Source: Manis javanica (taxonomy: Eukaryota; Chordata; Mammalia; Pholidota; Manidae). From it: a DNA stretch of 64,000 nt. The DNA is taken from the NCBI RefSeq assembly GCF_040802235.1, contig NC_133165.1:44591629-44655628 (forward strand), written 5' to 3'. This document shows, piece after piece, positions 25,501 to 40,500 of the stretch (its first letter is position 1; every line of letters starts with the position of its first letter). The notes under the pieces are model-generated. The model saw only the letters and a list, made by a program, of their open reading frames with translations, made no database searches and was not told where the DNA came from. Position numbers and translations under genes: made by a program.

Positions 25501-28500
25501 AGGAACTCTCCACACCTGGCCCTGGAGATCTGCTCTGGGAACACGAGTCCACATTGCACTAGGCTTTGGTGGTTAATGGGACTGGATGCCAGGGAAAGTC
25601 ACAGCACTCTGAGAGGCTGAGACTCCAGCTGCTTGTGGAGGACAGGCATGCTCAGGTGATCCCACTGAGACCCACCACAGAGGTGGCAGTTTGAAAGATT
25701 TATCAGCAGTGGGAAGGATGCCAGAGAGACGAGCATTAGATAGAGCTCTCTCTGGAGGAGAAAGGGCAGGTGGACCAAGCTTCCCCAGCCCTCCCTCACC
25801 CCAACTGGTCAGGTGCTTGTGGAAGCCCCAGATGCTCCATCCTCCTTGCTGGTGGCTCAGTCCTGAGATGCTTCCCTGCACACCCACCAGTCCATCCAGC
25901 ACCCTTGGTGAAGCAGCAGTCAGACTTTGCTGCCTTTTCAGGCAGAGGGAGCCAACTCCAAATGCTCAGTCCTCCTTGCTGGTGGTCCAGCCCCATGCCA
26001 TGCTCTACTGCACACCTGCCCATCCTACCCAGACAGCCCAGCAGCACCTCCATAGCTACAGGGCAGGTAAAGGGCAGGCCCCACCCACAATGATCCTAGC
26101 ACTAGTGCCACTGCTTGGCTCACAAAGGGCCTCTGCTGACAGAGATCAGCCACTGCTGACAGCAGAAAGGCAGCTCCACCCATAGCCCACCAACAGCAAG
26201 TAGAGCTCCACCTCAAAGGAGAACCAGGCACTGGTGAGTAAAGAATCGAGCTTCTGGGCCCCACGGGACACCTTCTTCATAAAGCCATTGCTCTCTAATT
26301 CAGGAGCATAACAGATGTATCTAATACAAAGAAACACAGAAACACAGACAAAGGAGGCAGAGGAACATGTTCCAAACAAAAGTACAGGGTAAGACACCAG
26401 AAAGAGGGCTAAATGAAACAGAGATCACCAATCTTCTTGATAAAGATTTCAAAGTAACAGTCATAAATATGCTCACTGATCTTCAGAAAAGTGTTGATGA
26501 TCTCAGGGAGGACTTCAACAAGAGACAGTAGAGTTGAAAAAGGGCCACTCAGAACTGAATAATACAGTTAACTGAAATGAAAAATACAATGGAGGGAATG
26601 ATTAATAGATTGCTGTAAGTAGAGGAGACAAAGAGATGGAAATCAGAAAATAGGAAAACAATGCAGCCGAGGAACAGAGAGAAAAAAGAATCTCTAGAAA
26701 CAAGAGGATGTTAAGAGAGCTATATAACAGCTCCAAATGAAAAAATATTTTGCATAATAGGGTCCCAGAAGGAGAAGAGAGAGACAAAGGAGTAGAAAGT
26801 CCCTTTGAAGAAATAGTTGCTGAAAACTTCCCCAACCTGGGGAGGGACATAGACACCCAGATCCTGGAAGTACAGAAAGCCCCTAACAAAAGGAACCCAA
26901 GGAAGACAACACGAAGGCCTAACAATTAAAATGACAAAGATTAAGGATAAAGAGAGGGTGTTGAAAGCAGCTCGAAAGAGGTAAAAAAATTACTTTTAAG
27001 GGAAACTCCATCGAGGTCTCAGCAGACTTCTCAGCAGAAACTTTACAGACCAGAAGGGAGTGGCATGAAATACTTAATGTATTGAAACAAAAGGATTTTC
27101 AACCAGGAATCCTCTCCTCAACAAGGATATCATTTCAGAATTAAAGGTGAGATTAAAAGTTTCCCAGATAAATGAAAGTTAAAGGAATTCACCACCACTA
27201 AGCCAGCCTTACAGGATATGTTAACGGAACTTCTGCAGATGGAACTGTTCTTAAGCCTAAATAGATTTCACCAGTGAAAGTAAACACACAGTAAAGGTAG
27301 TAGACCAATTACATACCAAGCAAGTATGAAATTAAACAAAAATAGTAAAACAACTATACACCAAATCAGTCAAGGGATACACAAAAAAATTCAGATTATG
27401 ACATCTAATACATAAAGTGTGGAGAAAGAAGAAGAAGAAGAAAAAACATACTTTCAGATTGTGTTTGAAATAGAGTGACCATCAAGATAATATAGACTAC
27501 TCTATATCCAGGAAACTATTCATGAACCTTATAGTAACCACAAACCTAAAGCTATAATAGATACACAAAAATTAAGAAAAAGCAATCCAATCACAATACT
27601 AAAGAGAACCATCAAAGCACAAGAGTATAAGAGAGGAAGAAAGGAATAGAGAAGAACTACAAAAACAACCAGAAAACTGAAAATAAATTGGCAATAAGTA
27701 TACATCTATCAATAACTACCTTACATGTAAATGGATTGAATGTACCAATCAAAAGACACAGGGTAGCAGAACTGATCAAGGAGATCCATCTATATGCTGC
27801 CTAGAAGAGACTCATTTCAGACCCAACGACAGACACAGACTGAAAATGAATGGATAGAAAAAGATACTTCATGCAAATAATAGGGAGAAATAAGCAGGAG
27901 TAGCAGTACTTATAGCAGACAAAACAGACTTCAAAACAAAGAAAGTAACAAGAGACAAAGGAGGACATGACATAATGATAAAGGAATCAGTCCAACAAGA
28001 GGATAATATAACAATTATAAATATCTATGCACCCAACTTGGGAGCACCTAGATATGTAAAACAGATAGTAACAGAACTAAGGGAGAAATAGGCAGCAGCT
28101 CAATCATATTTAGGAAAGCTTAATACACCACTTACACCAATGGACAGATCATCTAGACAGAAAATAAGGAACCAGAGGCACTGAATGACACATTAGACCA
28201 GATGGACTTAACAGATATATACAGAATGTTCCACCCAAAAGCAGCAGGATACACATTTTTCTCAAGTGCACAGGGAATGTTTGCCAGAATAGGTCACATC
28301 CTAGGCCACAAAGAGAGCCCCATAATTTCAAAAAGACTGAAATTGTATTAAGCAACTTCTTACACCGCAATGGAATGAAACCAGAAATAAAGCACATGAA
28401 GATAACAAAGGAACCCCAAACACATGGAAGCTAAACAACATGCTTCTAAATAATCAATGAATCAATGAACAAATCAAAGTAGAAACCAAACAATATGTGG

Positions 28501-31500
28501 AGACAAATTAAAACAAAAACACAACAGTTCAAATTTTGTAGGATGCCACAAAGGAAGTTCTAAGAGGGAACCACTGAGAACACATCAGTACAGGCCTAAC
28601 TCAAGAAACAAGAACAATCTCAAATAAACAGCCTAAACTCACAACTAAAGAAACTACAAAAAGAAGAACAAATGAAACCCAAGGTTAATAGAAGGAGAGA
28701 CATAATAAGATCATAGCAGAAGTAATTAAATAGAGAGAAAAACAATAAAAAAAATAACAAAACCAAGAGCTGGTTCTTTGAGAAGATAAACAAAACATCA
28801 GACCCCCAGGCAGACTCATCTAAGCAAATAAAAAGCTAGAGGGCACAATAAACAAAATCAGAAACAAAAAAGGAATAATCAGGCCTGACACCACAGAAAT
28901 ACAAAGAATTATTAGAGAATTCAATGAAAAATTATATGCCAATAAATTGGGCAACCTAGAAGAAATGGAAAAATTCCTAGAAAAGTACAAGCTTCCAACA
29001 CTGACCCAGGAAGAAACAGAAAACCTGAACAGACCAATTACCAGTAACAAAATCGAATTGGTAATCAAAAACTCCAACAAACAAAAGCCGGAACTGGATG
29101 GCTTCATAGCTAATTTTACCAAACATTTAAGAGGAGCTATTCCAAAATGTAGTTGAAGTATTCCAAAATGTAGAAGAAGAGGGAATACTTCCAAACTCAT
29201 TCTGTGAGGCGAGCATCACTCTGATACCAAAACCAAACACACTACAAAAAAGAAAATTATGGACCAATATACCTGATGAATATAAATGCAAAAATCCTCA
29301 AGAATTAGCAACTGAATTCAAAAATACATCAAAAGGACCATCCATCACAACCACATGGGATTTATTCCAGGGACGGAAGGATGGCAATAATACTCATTAG
29401 TCAATCAATGTGACACACCACATTAACCAAAGGAAGGATAAAAACCACATGATCATCTCAATAGCTGCTGAAAAGGCACTTGACAAAATTCAACATCCAC
29501 TTACGATAAAAACTCTCAACAAAATGGGTATAGAGGGAATGTACCTCAGCATAATAAAGGCCATATATGACAAACCTAGAGCTAACATCATTCTCAATGG
29601 CAAAAAGCTGAAAGCTTTTCCTCTAAGACCAGGAAAAAGACAATGATGCCCATTCACTTCACTTTTATTCAACATAGTACTGGAAGTCCTAGCCATGGCA
29701 ATCAGCAAGATGAAGAGATAAATGGCATCCAAACTGGCAAGGAAGAAGTAAAACTGTCACTGTTTTCAGATGGCATAATGTTATATACACAGAAAACCCT
29801 AAAGGCTCCACCAAAAACTATTAGAACTAATGACTGGATTCAGTAAAAAGCCAGGATACAAATCAATATACAGAAATCTGTTGCATTCCTATATACTAAC
29901 AATGAATAGCTAAAAGGAGAATCACTAAACAATTCTATTTACAATTTCATCAAGAAAGAATAATATACCTAGGAATAAACAAAACCATGGAGGTGAAATA
30001 CCTGTACTCTGAAAACTATAAGACATTGGTAAAAGAAATTGAGGATGACACAAATAATGGAAAGCTATTTCATGGTCATAAGTGGAAGGATTAATATTGT
30101 TTAAATTGTCATATGACCAAAAACAACTTATGGATTCAATGCAATCCCTTTCAAAATACCAAAAGCATTTTTCACTGAACTAGAGCAAATGATCCTAAAA
30201 TTCATATGGAACAACAAAGTCCTCAAATAGCCAAAGCAATCTTGAGAAAGAGCAAAGCTGGGCATATTACACTCCCTGACTTTATGTTATATATACTAGA
30301 TAGCTATAATAACCAAAACAGTATGGTGTTGGCATAAAAACAGACCCATAGATCATTGGAACAGAATAGTCAGAAATAAGGCTAGGCATATATGGCCAAT
30401 TAATATGCTATAAGGGAGCAATGAATATACAATTAGTTAAAAGTCAATCTCTTCAATAAACGGTATTGAGAAAATTGGACAGCTACATGCAAGAGAATGA
30501 AGTTGGATTATACTGTCTAACTCTACATAAAAGTGAACTTGGAATGGATTAAAGACCTAAATATAAGACATGAAATGATTAAACTTCTTTTTTATTTTGG
30601 TATCATTAATGTACAATTACATGAACAACATTATGGTTACTAGACTCCCCCATTATCAAGTCCCCACCACACACCCCATTACAGTCTCTATCAGTGTAGT
30701 AAGATGCTGTAGAATCACTACTTGTCTTCACTGTGTTATACTGCCTTCCCCATGCCCCCACTATATTATGTGTGTTAATTGTAATGCCCCCTTTCCCCCC
30801 ATATCCCTCCCTTCCCACCCATCCTCCCCAGTCCCTTTCCCTTTGGTAACTGTTAGTCCATTCTTGGGTTCTGTGAGTCTATTGCTGTTTTGTTCCTTCA
30901 GCTTTTGCTTTGTTCTTATAATTCACAGATGAGTGAAATTATTTGATACTTGTCTTTCTCCAGCTGGCTTATTTCACTGAGCATAATACCCTCTAGCTCC
31001 ATCCATGTTGTTACAAATGGTAGGATTTGTTTTCTTCTTATGGCTGAGTAATATTCCACTGTGTATATGTACCACCTCTTCTTTATCTTCTCATCTACTG
31101 ATGGACACTCAGGTTGCTTCCATTTCTTGGCTATTGTAAACAGTGCTGTGATAAACATAGGGGTGCATATGTCTTTTTCAAACTGGGCTGCTTCATTCTT
31201 AGGGTAAATTCCTAGGAGTGGAATTCCTGGCTCAAATGGTATTTCTATTTTGAGTTTCTTGAGGAACCTCCGTACTGCTTTCCACAATGGTTGAACTAAT
31301 TTACATTACCACCAGCAGTGTAGGAGGGTTCCCCTTTCTCCACAACCTCGCCAACATTTGTTGTTGTTTGTCTTTTGGGTAACAGTGACCCTTACTGGTG
31401 TGAGATGATATCTCATTGTGGTTTTAATTTGCATTTCTCTGATGATTAGCAATGTGGAGCATCTTTTCAGGTGTCTGTTGGCCGTCTGAATTTCTTCTTT

Positions 31501-34500
31501 AGAGAAGTGTCTGTTCAGATCCTGTGCCCATTTTTTAATTGGATTATTTGCTTTTTGTTTGTTGAGGTGTGTGAGCTCTTTATATATTTTGGATGTAAAC
31601 CCTTTATCAGATCTGTCATTTATGAATATATTCTCCCATACTGTAGGAAGCCTTTTTGCTCTATTGATGGTGTCCTTTGCTGTACAGAGCTTTTCAGCTT
31701 GATATAGTCTTGCTTGTTCATTTTTACTTTTGTTTCCCTTGCTGTACAGAGCTTTTCAGCTTGATATAGTCCTGCTTGTTCATTTTTACTTTTGTTTCCC
31801 TTGCCCAGGAAGATATGTTCATGAAGAAGTTACTCATGCTTATGTCCAAGAGATTTTTGCCTATGTTTTTTTCTAAGAGTTTTATGGTTTCATGACTTAC
31901 ATTCAGGTGTTTGATCCATTTCTAATTTACTTTTGTGTATGGGGTAAAACAATGACCCAGTTTCATTCTCTTCCATGTTGCTGTCCAGTTTTGCCAATAC
32001 CAGCTGTTGAAGAGGCTGTCATTTCCCCATTGTATATCCATGGCTCCTTTATTGTATATTAACTGACCACATATGCTTGGGTTAATATTTGTAGTCTCTA
32101 TTCTGTTCCACTTGTCTGTGGGTCTGTTCTTGTGCCATTACCCAATTGTCTTGATTACTGTGGCTTTGTAGTACAGCTTGAAGTTGAGAAGCGAGATGCC
32201 CCCTGCTTTATTCTTCCTTCTCAGGATTGCTTTGGCTATTTGGGGTCTTTGGTGATTCCATATGAATTTTAGAACTATTTCTTCCAGTTCATTGAAGAAT
32301 GTTGTTGGTATTTTGATAGGCATTGCACTGAATCTGCAGACTGCTTTAGGCAGGGTGGCTATTTTGACAATACTAATTCTTCCTAACCAAGAGCATGGGA
32401 TGAATTTCCCTTTGTTAGTGTCCTCTTTAATTTATCTTAATAGTGTCTTGTAGTTTTCAGGGTATAAGTCTTTCACTTCCTGGATTAGGTTTATTCCTAG
32501 GTATTTTATTCTTTCTGATGCAATCGTGAATGGAATTGTTTTCCTGATTTCTGTTTCTGCTAGTTCATCATTAGTGTATAGGAAAGCAACTGATTTCTGT
32601 TTATTAATTTTGTATCCTGCAAGTTTGCTGAATTCACATATTAGTTCTAGTAGTTTTGGAGTGAAGTCTTTAGGGTTTTTTATGTACAGTATCATGTCAT
32701 CATGTCATCCGCAAATAGTGACAGTTTGACTTCTTCCTTACCAATCCGGATGCCTTTTATTTCTTTCTTTTGTCTGATTGCCATGGCTAGGACCTTCAGA
32801 ACTACGTTGAATAAAAGTGGGGAGTGAGGGCATCCCTGTCTTGTTCCCAATCTTAGGTGAAAAACTTTCAGCTTCTCATTGTTAAGTATGATGTTGGCTG
32901 TGGGTTTGTCATATATGGCCTTTATTATGTTGAGGTACTTGCACTCAAAACTATTAAACTTTTAGAAGACAACGTAAGCAAAAATCTCTTGAACATAAGC
33001 GTGAGCAATTGTTTCTGGACACCTGTCCACAGGCAAGGGAAACAAAATGAAAAATGAAAAAGTGGGACTACATTAAACTAAAATCTTCTGTACAGCAAAG
33101 AACACCATGAACAGAACAAAAAGACACCCTACACTGTGGGAGAATATATTTGTAAATGATTTATCCAATAAGGGATTAAAATCCAAAATATATAAAGAAC
33201 TCATAAGAATCAACACCAGAAAATGAGTAGGCTAATTTAAAAATGGACAGAGGACCTAAAATGACATTTTTCCAAAGAAATACAGGTGACCAACATGCAA
33301 ATGAAAAGATGCTCCACATCACTAATTACCAGGGAGATGCAAATCAGAACTACAATGATATATTACCTCACACCAGTTAGAACGGCCACTATCAGAAAGA
33401 GAAGAAATAAAAAGTTGGTGAAGATGTGGAGAAAAGGGAAGCCTCCTACAGTGTTGGTACAACAACATGGATGCATCTAGAGGGTATTATGCTGAGTGAC
33501 ATAAGCCAGGTGGAGACAGACAGATACCATATGATTTCACTTATATGTGGAATCTAAAAACAAAACAGACTCATAGACACCCAGAAGTGACTCATGGTTA
33601 CCATGGGAGAGGGGTTGGAGTAGGTAGGTGGGTGGGGCAGATAAAGGGCCAAAAAGTTTCTCAATCATAATATAAGTTGGTCCCAGGGATAGAAGTTCAG
33701 CATAGAGACTATACCCCCAATGGTTCTGTAATGTTGACACATATAACTGTGTTAGTTGGGTAAGGATTTAATAATATGGGTAACTGTTGAACCAGTTTAT
33801 TATAAACTGAAACCAATATAGCATTGTATATCAACTATAATTCACTAAAAAAGGAAAGAGAGGAATTTAAAAAAAAGAAAAACTATGCCAAGCCCTGATC
33901 CAGAGCCACCAATAAAGTGAACTCCTTCTTCTACAGAACAGTGTTTTAAAATATTTTTGAAGGGAGGTGTATTTTCTTTTGAAAGATATTGATATGATGT
34001 GGAACACTAAGAAATTGAAAGCAGAGTCCCCTGTCTCTCCACATTAGCAGTCCTGTGGGAACTCATTCCTGATAGTCAGTGTCCTTGAAATGTGATACCC
34101 AAATTTGAACACAGCATTAGCCAAGGCAAGTCCCAGACAACACTAACACATCCATCCAACCATGATCAGGCCCAGACCTCTTGGCATACAAGAAGCTGCT
34201 AAGCAGTAATGGTCTGAGCTTTAAACCCAGCACAGGAGTATCTACAGATCTACAGCTGTCAGACGCTTCCTTACCCCAAAGGAATAATACCTGGCTCCCT
34301 GCCACACGTCGGTAAGACAACCCCGGTGGGTAGAAGAAGGTGACTGTGGTTCCATAGGAGTCCTCACCATCATTACGCACTGTCACATTCATGTCCAGCT
34401 CCAGATTACTCCCCACCACTAGGGTCTTCAAGCTAGGAGTTGGATTAGAGGATAGGAGATGATTCTGTGACCAGGGCTAGCAATGGTCTGGGAATGAAGC

Positions 34501-37500
34501 ACAGAGAGGGGTGGTCGGGCAGAGATGGGGGACAGGATGTCTGGCTTCTGAGAACAGGATGGAAATGTTAGGGAGAGCCAGAGAACAACCTCCAGGTTCC
34601 AGGAGGAGGCAGGGAGAGCAGAGCAGGTCTACGGAGGTGGTAGCTCACCCTGAGACACCGAAGGAGATGGCGAGGTCGTCCTGGCAGACATGGTCCATCC
34701 CGCAGTTCTTCTCAAAGGGAAGCTGAAAGGAAAGGCAAAACAGGGTTTCCCCAAGATAGGGAGTCCTTACCCTCCATCCCTTCTGGAAGACACCGACTCC
34801 AGGACTCACAGAGGCCGTGAAGTATCTCTGAGCATCCACAGCCAGCATAGGCCGGAGGTTTCTGGAGGAAGGAATAGGCATGCCCACCAGGGAGAAGTTG
34901 AGACGCAAGGTGATGGGAGTCACTGAGTCCTCCACACAGGCCTAGAGGACAGACATTGAAGAGAACAGGTGACTAAGGAATGTACCTCCATAGCCACTAG
35001 CTTTGTCCCTTCTCCTCATCTGTAAAATGGGGTAATACCGATGCCTAGCTGTGCTGGATACATGCTCATTGCTACGATTCTGCCACGCAGAGCCTCTGCT
35101 TTGTCTGTCTTCTGCCTTGAACTCCCTCTCCCCAGCCTCCCACACTGCTCATTCACCCTATTTAGGGCCTGTATCAGAGGAGTGGCTCCTAAAAGAAGAC
35201 CTCTCACCCCTTAGCTCTGAAACAGCCATACTCTCCTTCCTGAAATCCAGTTGTGCAGTCTCTGGCAATTGTAGCCAATCCACGCGTTCATTTATTCACT
35301 CACTCACTCATCTGGCTAACAAATGTAAAACACTACCTACATGCTAGGTGCTGTGCTAAGGCAAACACTAGAGCACACCCCACTTCTTCCTTGCCCAGCC
35401 TCAGAATGGCTCCATCCCTAGGACTCTGAGGCCCCTTTACCTGGAAGAGCAACTTCACGGTCTCACAGTACTGTCTCAGCCCAAGGATTCGGACACGAGT
35501 CAGATTCCGGGTCTTTGTCTCCTCAAAGGTGGCACGGGGACTCAGGCGGCCAGGGTCAAGGGTCAGGTCAAAGGTCACAGAGCTTTGGAGGTCACCTGTA
35601 GGGGAATGTAGGGGATGGGGAGGGCTAAGAGAGTCAGGAACTCCTCAGGTAGGCAAGGGGCAAGGCATGAGACAGAAGTCCTGGGCTGAGGAACTCTAGG
35701 GGTCAGGGTATGTTAGGTCAGAGAGGAAGGGACTCACCCAGCTTGTTCTTGGGACTTTCATAAATGTGAAGGCAGACATTGGCATCACCCAGTGTCCGGA
35801 CAGAGGGTTTCTGCTCTTGACACTCAAACACAGACCTGGCAATTTCTGCAGGTATGATGCGGATGTTCATCCACACCCTGAGCACAGGTCTCGTCCTGTA
35901 GGCAAAACACTGAGTTGAGGACAAGCCCTTAGTTCTAAGGGGACAACCTGGGATGGGGGAGGAAGGGAAGTGTCCCAGGCAGACTTAAGACTACCTGGAG
36001 AGTGTCTGAGGAAGACTGTTCTCACCTGAGTAGAAGCATGTGCCCCTGGGCCCCTACAGCCAGGTCCACCAGTCCATCCATTGTGAGGTCCTGACCCCCA
36101 CTCAGTGACTGCCCAAAATACTGGAGCTTGGAAGAGAGCTGGGAACCTGCAATCCTCTGGCCAGAGAGGGAAGGGCAGGTTAGGTTGGGGGGTAAGGGAA
36201 ACAAGTTGGAAATCAGCAACAAGAGGAACAGAGAGGTAGGAATGTGGGACACAGTAAGAGTCAGTAGTGGAAAATCTCTTGCCAAAATGTCCCTAAAATG
36301 AGGAGGTAGAGTGGGGAAATTTTGACTAGAGAAAGGAAAGATTCCTAAGATAAAAGTGAAATGGAGATTAAAGGACTGGCATGGTGACCTGTCATTCATT
36401 CATCTAATTAGCCTCAGATTCCAATTCTGGCTCCTCTGCCTGTAACTCATAAGGTCTTGGGCCAGGATTCACTCTTACTGTACTTCAATTTCCTCATCTT
36501 TCACATGGGGCCCAGTGGATAGCTACCAGTCAATCACTGATTCTGATGAGCATTAGGGCAGGTAGGGATTTCAGAGCACATGCAGCCCCACCTCCCACTG
36601 TGCCAGAACCACTTAACCTTTAAGTACTGAAATCAGATCCTCTGACCCCACGCCCAAGGCCTTGTGTTTTTTCCCTGTGGCCACCCTGTCTCTTCAGAGA
36701 GCAAGGAAAGACCACATGGGGATGAGAAGTGACTGTATCCACACAGATTCTGTGCTCCAGCCCTTACCTCCTTTCTCTTTTTTTTCCATTGCTTCTATAA
36801 TGACCAATCCCTTGGAGAACATCCCCTTTAAATCTCTGGGCACTGCTAAGACTGGTAGACATTAAGAGATGGAATAATAAATTGAAAGGGTAATTTACCA
36901 ATTACTAAGGAAGTCTAGGAAGGAAGAGGTGGGTAGAGATAGTACAAGCACAGTCAAGGGGCCCCACACCCAGGGAAACTGATGCCACCATATCCTCAAG
37001 TTGCTGTGTGGGCCCATGGGGAAGGAGGCAAGCCCTTCTCAGGCAAGTATGTGGCTAGGACACATCATAGAGAGAGGAAGGACAATCATGATGGGCCACT
37101 GCATCTGGAAAGGTCCCCTCTTGGAGTCAAGCCTTAGAGGTATTATCTCAAGTGATGCTTGCAGTTCAGGGTCTACACAGACAGGCCTCTAAGCTGCTGC
37201 AGCAAGGGGAGTTAAGTTTGTGCACTGAATACAGTTTCATGACAAGTAGGCTCTTGTTATTCTCAACAAAGCTTTTCACACTCTTCTTAAAGTTTTGAGT
37301 TCTTTAGAACTCCTTCAGTTGTTAAACTGTATTAACAATAATCGATTATGATAATATAACACCTGTTATGTGCCAGGCACAAATGTGTATGTGTATTCTA
37401 TACATACTCTAGATGTGCTAACTCATTTAATCCTCACAGCAGCAGCTCGATGACATTGACTCTATTATTATCACCATTTTACAGATGGAAAAAAACAAGC

Positions 37501-40500
37501 ACAGATAAGTGACTAATGACCAAGATGACATACCTGAGAAGTGACAGAACTACAGGGATCTTTTTTGACATTGTTTTCCTAACAACTTTTGAGACACACT
37601 TCACATACTATACAATATATCCTTTTAAAGTGTACAACTCAATGACTTTTAGGCTGTTCATGGAATTATGCAGCCATCATCAAATCAATTTTAGAACATT
37701 TCCAACACCCCAAAAAGAAACTCCCTACCCCATAGTAGTCACCCCATGTTCATTTTCCTGCACCTCCTAGCCCTTGATAACCACTAATCTACTTTCTGTG
37801 TCTATGGATTTATTATTCTGGACATTTCATATAAATAGAATCATACAATATGTGGTTTTTCTTGACTGGTTTTCTTTCACCTGTTTTCATTGTTCATCCT
37901 TGTTGTAGCTTGTGTTTGTACATCATTCTTTTCATGGCCAAATAATATCCCACTGTATAGGTATGCCACATTTTACTCATCTATTCATCAACTGGTGGAG
38001 ATTTGGATTGTTTCCACCTTTTGGTTATTATGAATGTCACTATGAACACTCACTTATAACTTTCTGTGTGGACATATGTTTTCAATTCTCTTGGATAGAA
38101 CTGCTGGATTCCACAATAACTCAATGTTTAACCTTTTGAGTAACTGCCAGACTGCACCAAAGTAGCTTTACCATTTTTCCTTCCCACCAGTAATGTTTAA
38201 AGGTTCTCAGTTCTTCATACCCTCATTAACATTTGTTATTATCTATTTTATTCTAGCCATCCTAGCAGTTGTGAAGTGGTATCTCCTTGTGGTCTTGAAT
38301 TGCTGATGACTAATGATGTTGAACACCTCCTCATGGGCATATTGGTCCTTTGTATATCATCTTTGGAGAAATGTCTATTCAGGTCCTTTGCACATTTTTT
38401 AATTGGAGTGTTCCTTGACTTTGCCAGGGGAGTAGCCCTCCCTTCTCAAGTAGCACTGTCTTAGTGGGTGGAGGGCTCCTGCCTAGATGGGCATTTGGCA
38501 GGAGTACTGATGGTGGGAGAGAATAAAGTCATGTAGCAACCAGGAACACAAAGGGGTATGTGGACAGGCAGACTGAGGCAGCCAGGCCTAAACTGATTGG
38601 CAACAGGAGCCGCCAAGAGATACTGAGCACTGAGTTAGAAGTCAGGAGATGGAACCTCCCTCATCACCATTCCTGATTCACTCTAAACTTTGGACAAGTC
38701 AAGTTACTTACGTTCTCCATGCCCCTGATTTCATCTCTAAAATGGACTTGCTAGTGCCTGGCCTAAGTACCTTGTAAAGCTGCTGGGGAGTTAAAGGCCC
38801 TGGGTGGGAAACCAACTCAAAAGCTCCTGTACAAAGATGGGAACATATCAGTTAATGTTTCTGTTTCTCAAATTCCACAGGTTTTGTTTGCTGCTTACAA
38901 AGGGCCCAGTGCTGGGCAGAGGTAAGATAAAGTAAAAAAGAACTTTCCACGTGGCAGTGTGAGAGACAGGGAGAAGCAAGGAGGAGACTGTTGTAATAAC
39001 AAGATCTGTGACCTGGCCTCACCTGGCTGTGGGAGGGGCTGATGCCCAATTCTGTGGTTCCATGAAATATGTAGACAGCACCCCTGTTCTCCTGCTCTCC
39101 CGGGGCTCCGATGGCCACGTCCGTCAGCTTGTCCCCATTCACATCCCCCAGCACTGTCAGGGCTGCCCCAAAGCGGCCCCAGGGCTGGCCCTGCACCCCA
39201 TGGAGAACAGCCTCACACTGCCACCTAGCCCTCTGCAGAACAAAACCAGTGTCAGGCCCTAACCTGGCCAACCCCCACCCCACACCCAACCCCCACCCAA
39301 TACCCAGTCCAGGCCCCATCAGCCACTCACCCCCTGGGGCAAGGGGCACACAGACACCTCACCCCCTTGGGTCGGCTGGTAGTAATGAGGAGCCCCGATG
39401 AGGACCAGGTCAGAGCTGCCATCTCCATCCACGTCCACAGAGCAGAGGGAGGCCCCGAAGTAGGAGCCAACCTGAAGGCAGAGCCTGAAGCCATCCTGCC
39501 TGCCCCTTCTGAGCCAGGGCCTGCCTCTCTCCACCACTCAGACCTCTCCACATGGGCCCCAAATCCCCCTCTTCTCCTCCCTGTCCACCCCTGGAGCCCC
39601 TGCCACCCTCACGTTCCACACTGGCTTCCTCCACACCCAACCTGGGTCCCTGTAACTTCAGCCTTCGGCCTCCATTGCCCGGACACCTGGGTGAAGATGA
39701 CAACCTTCCCGGTGTGCTGGTGGCGGGGGGCGCCTAGGACCAGGCTCTGCACACCCTTCCAAAGGACCAACTCTGTGGAGTAACCTGAGGGGGCCGGGCC
39801 TCAGCACAAAGGCTCCCCTCCCAGTCCCAGGGTCCCTGCCCTTCCCAGGCAGCCCACCTCCCACCTGTCCTCCTAGCCACAGTCTTTTCTCACCCAGATA
39901 AGAGTCCCTCATGTCCACATTTTCCTGAGACATGTTGATGAAGGTAGGCCTCATATTTGGGGGGTACAAGAAGGCACCTCCAGACCAGCTAAAGCTCCCC
40001 ACAGCCCCCAGAACTGGTCCATCCTAGGGGGAAAGGATTCCAGGGCTCAGCACACTGGGGCAAGAAGACAGGCTATTCCACAGCAACGCCACCAACTCCA
40101 CTTACCCATCTGACACCCACCCTTACCTTCCCTCCTCCCTCCTCTCCCTCATCCTACATTAGTGTCCTGAAAGGGGCTCCACTCACAGGCGTGATCAAAG
40201 CGCTAAAGCCCTCCTGGGACATCTCCAGTTCAAAGGAACTACTGCTTATTGTCCGTGTACCTGGGGGAAGGCAGGACACCTGGTTTCCAGGGGGAAAGAC
40301 AGGCTTTTCCTGGTCCAAGAAGGACACCTCAGCATTAAAAGGATCTAATATTGGAGACTAATACCCAAATGGAGGGTTTGGTGCCCGTGATGTTGGAGAC
40401 CAGGTTCAAGACAGAAAAGCATTTATGGGTATGGGTTTCTGGAGCACGTAGTTCCATCTCTGACTTACCCTCAATGGCAAAGATCTTCTCTTTCAATTGG

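Noticed and set aside
39367-39783. Plus-strand open frames opposite ITGAX exons 12-13
   Set aside because: They are antisense shadows of GC-rich coding exons.
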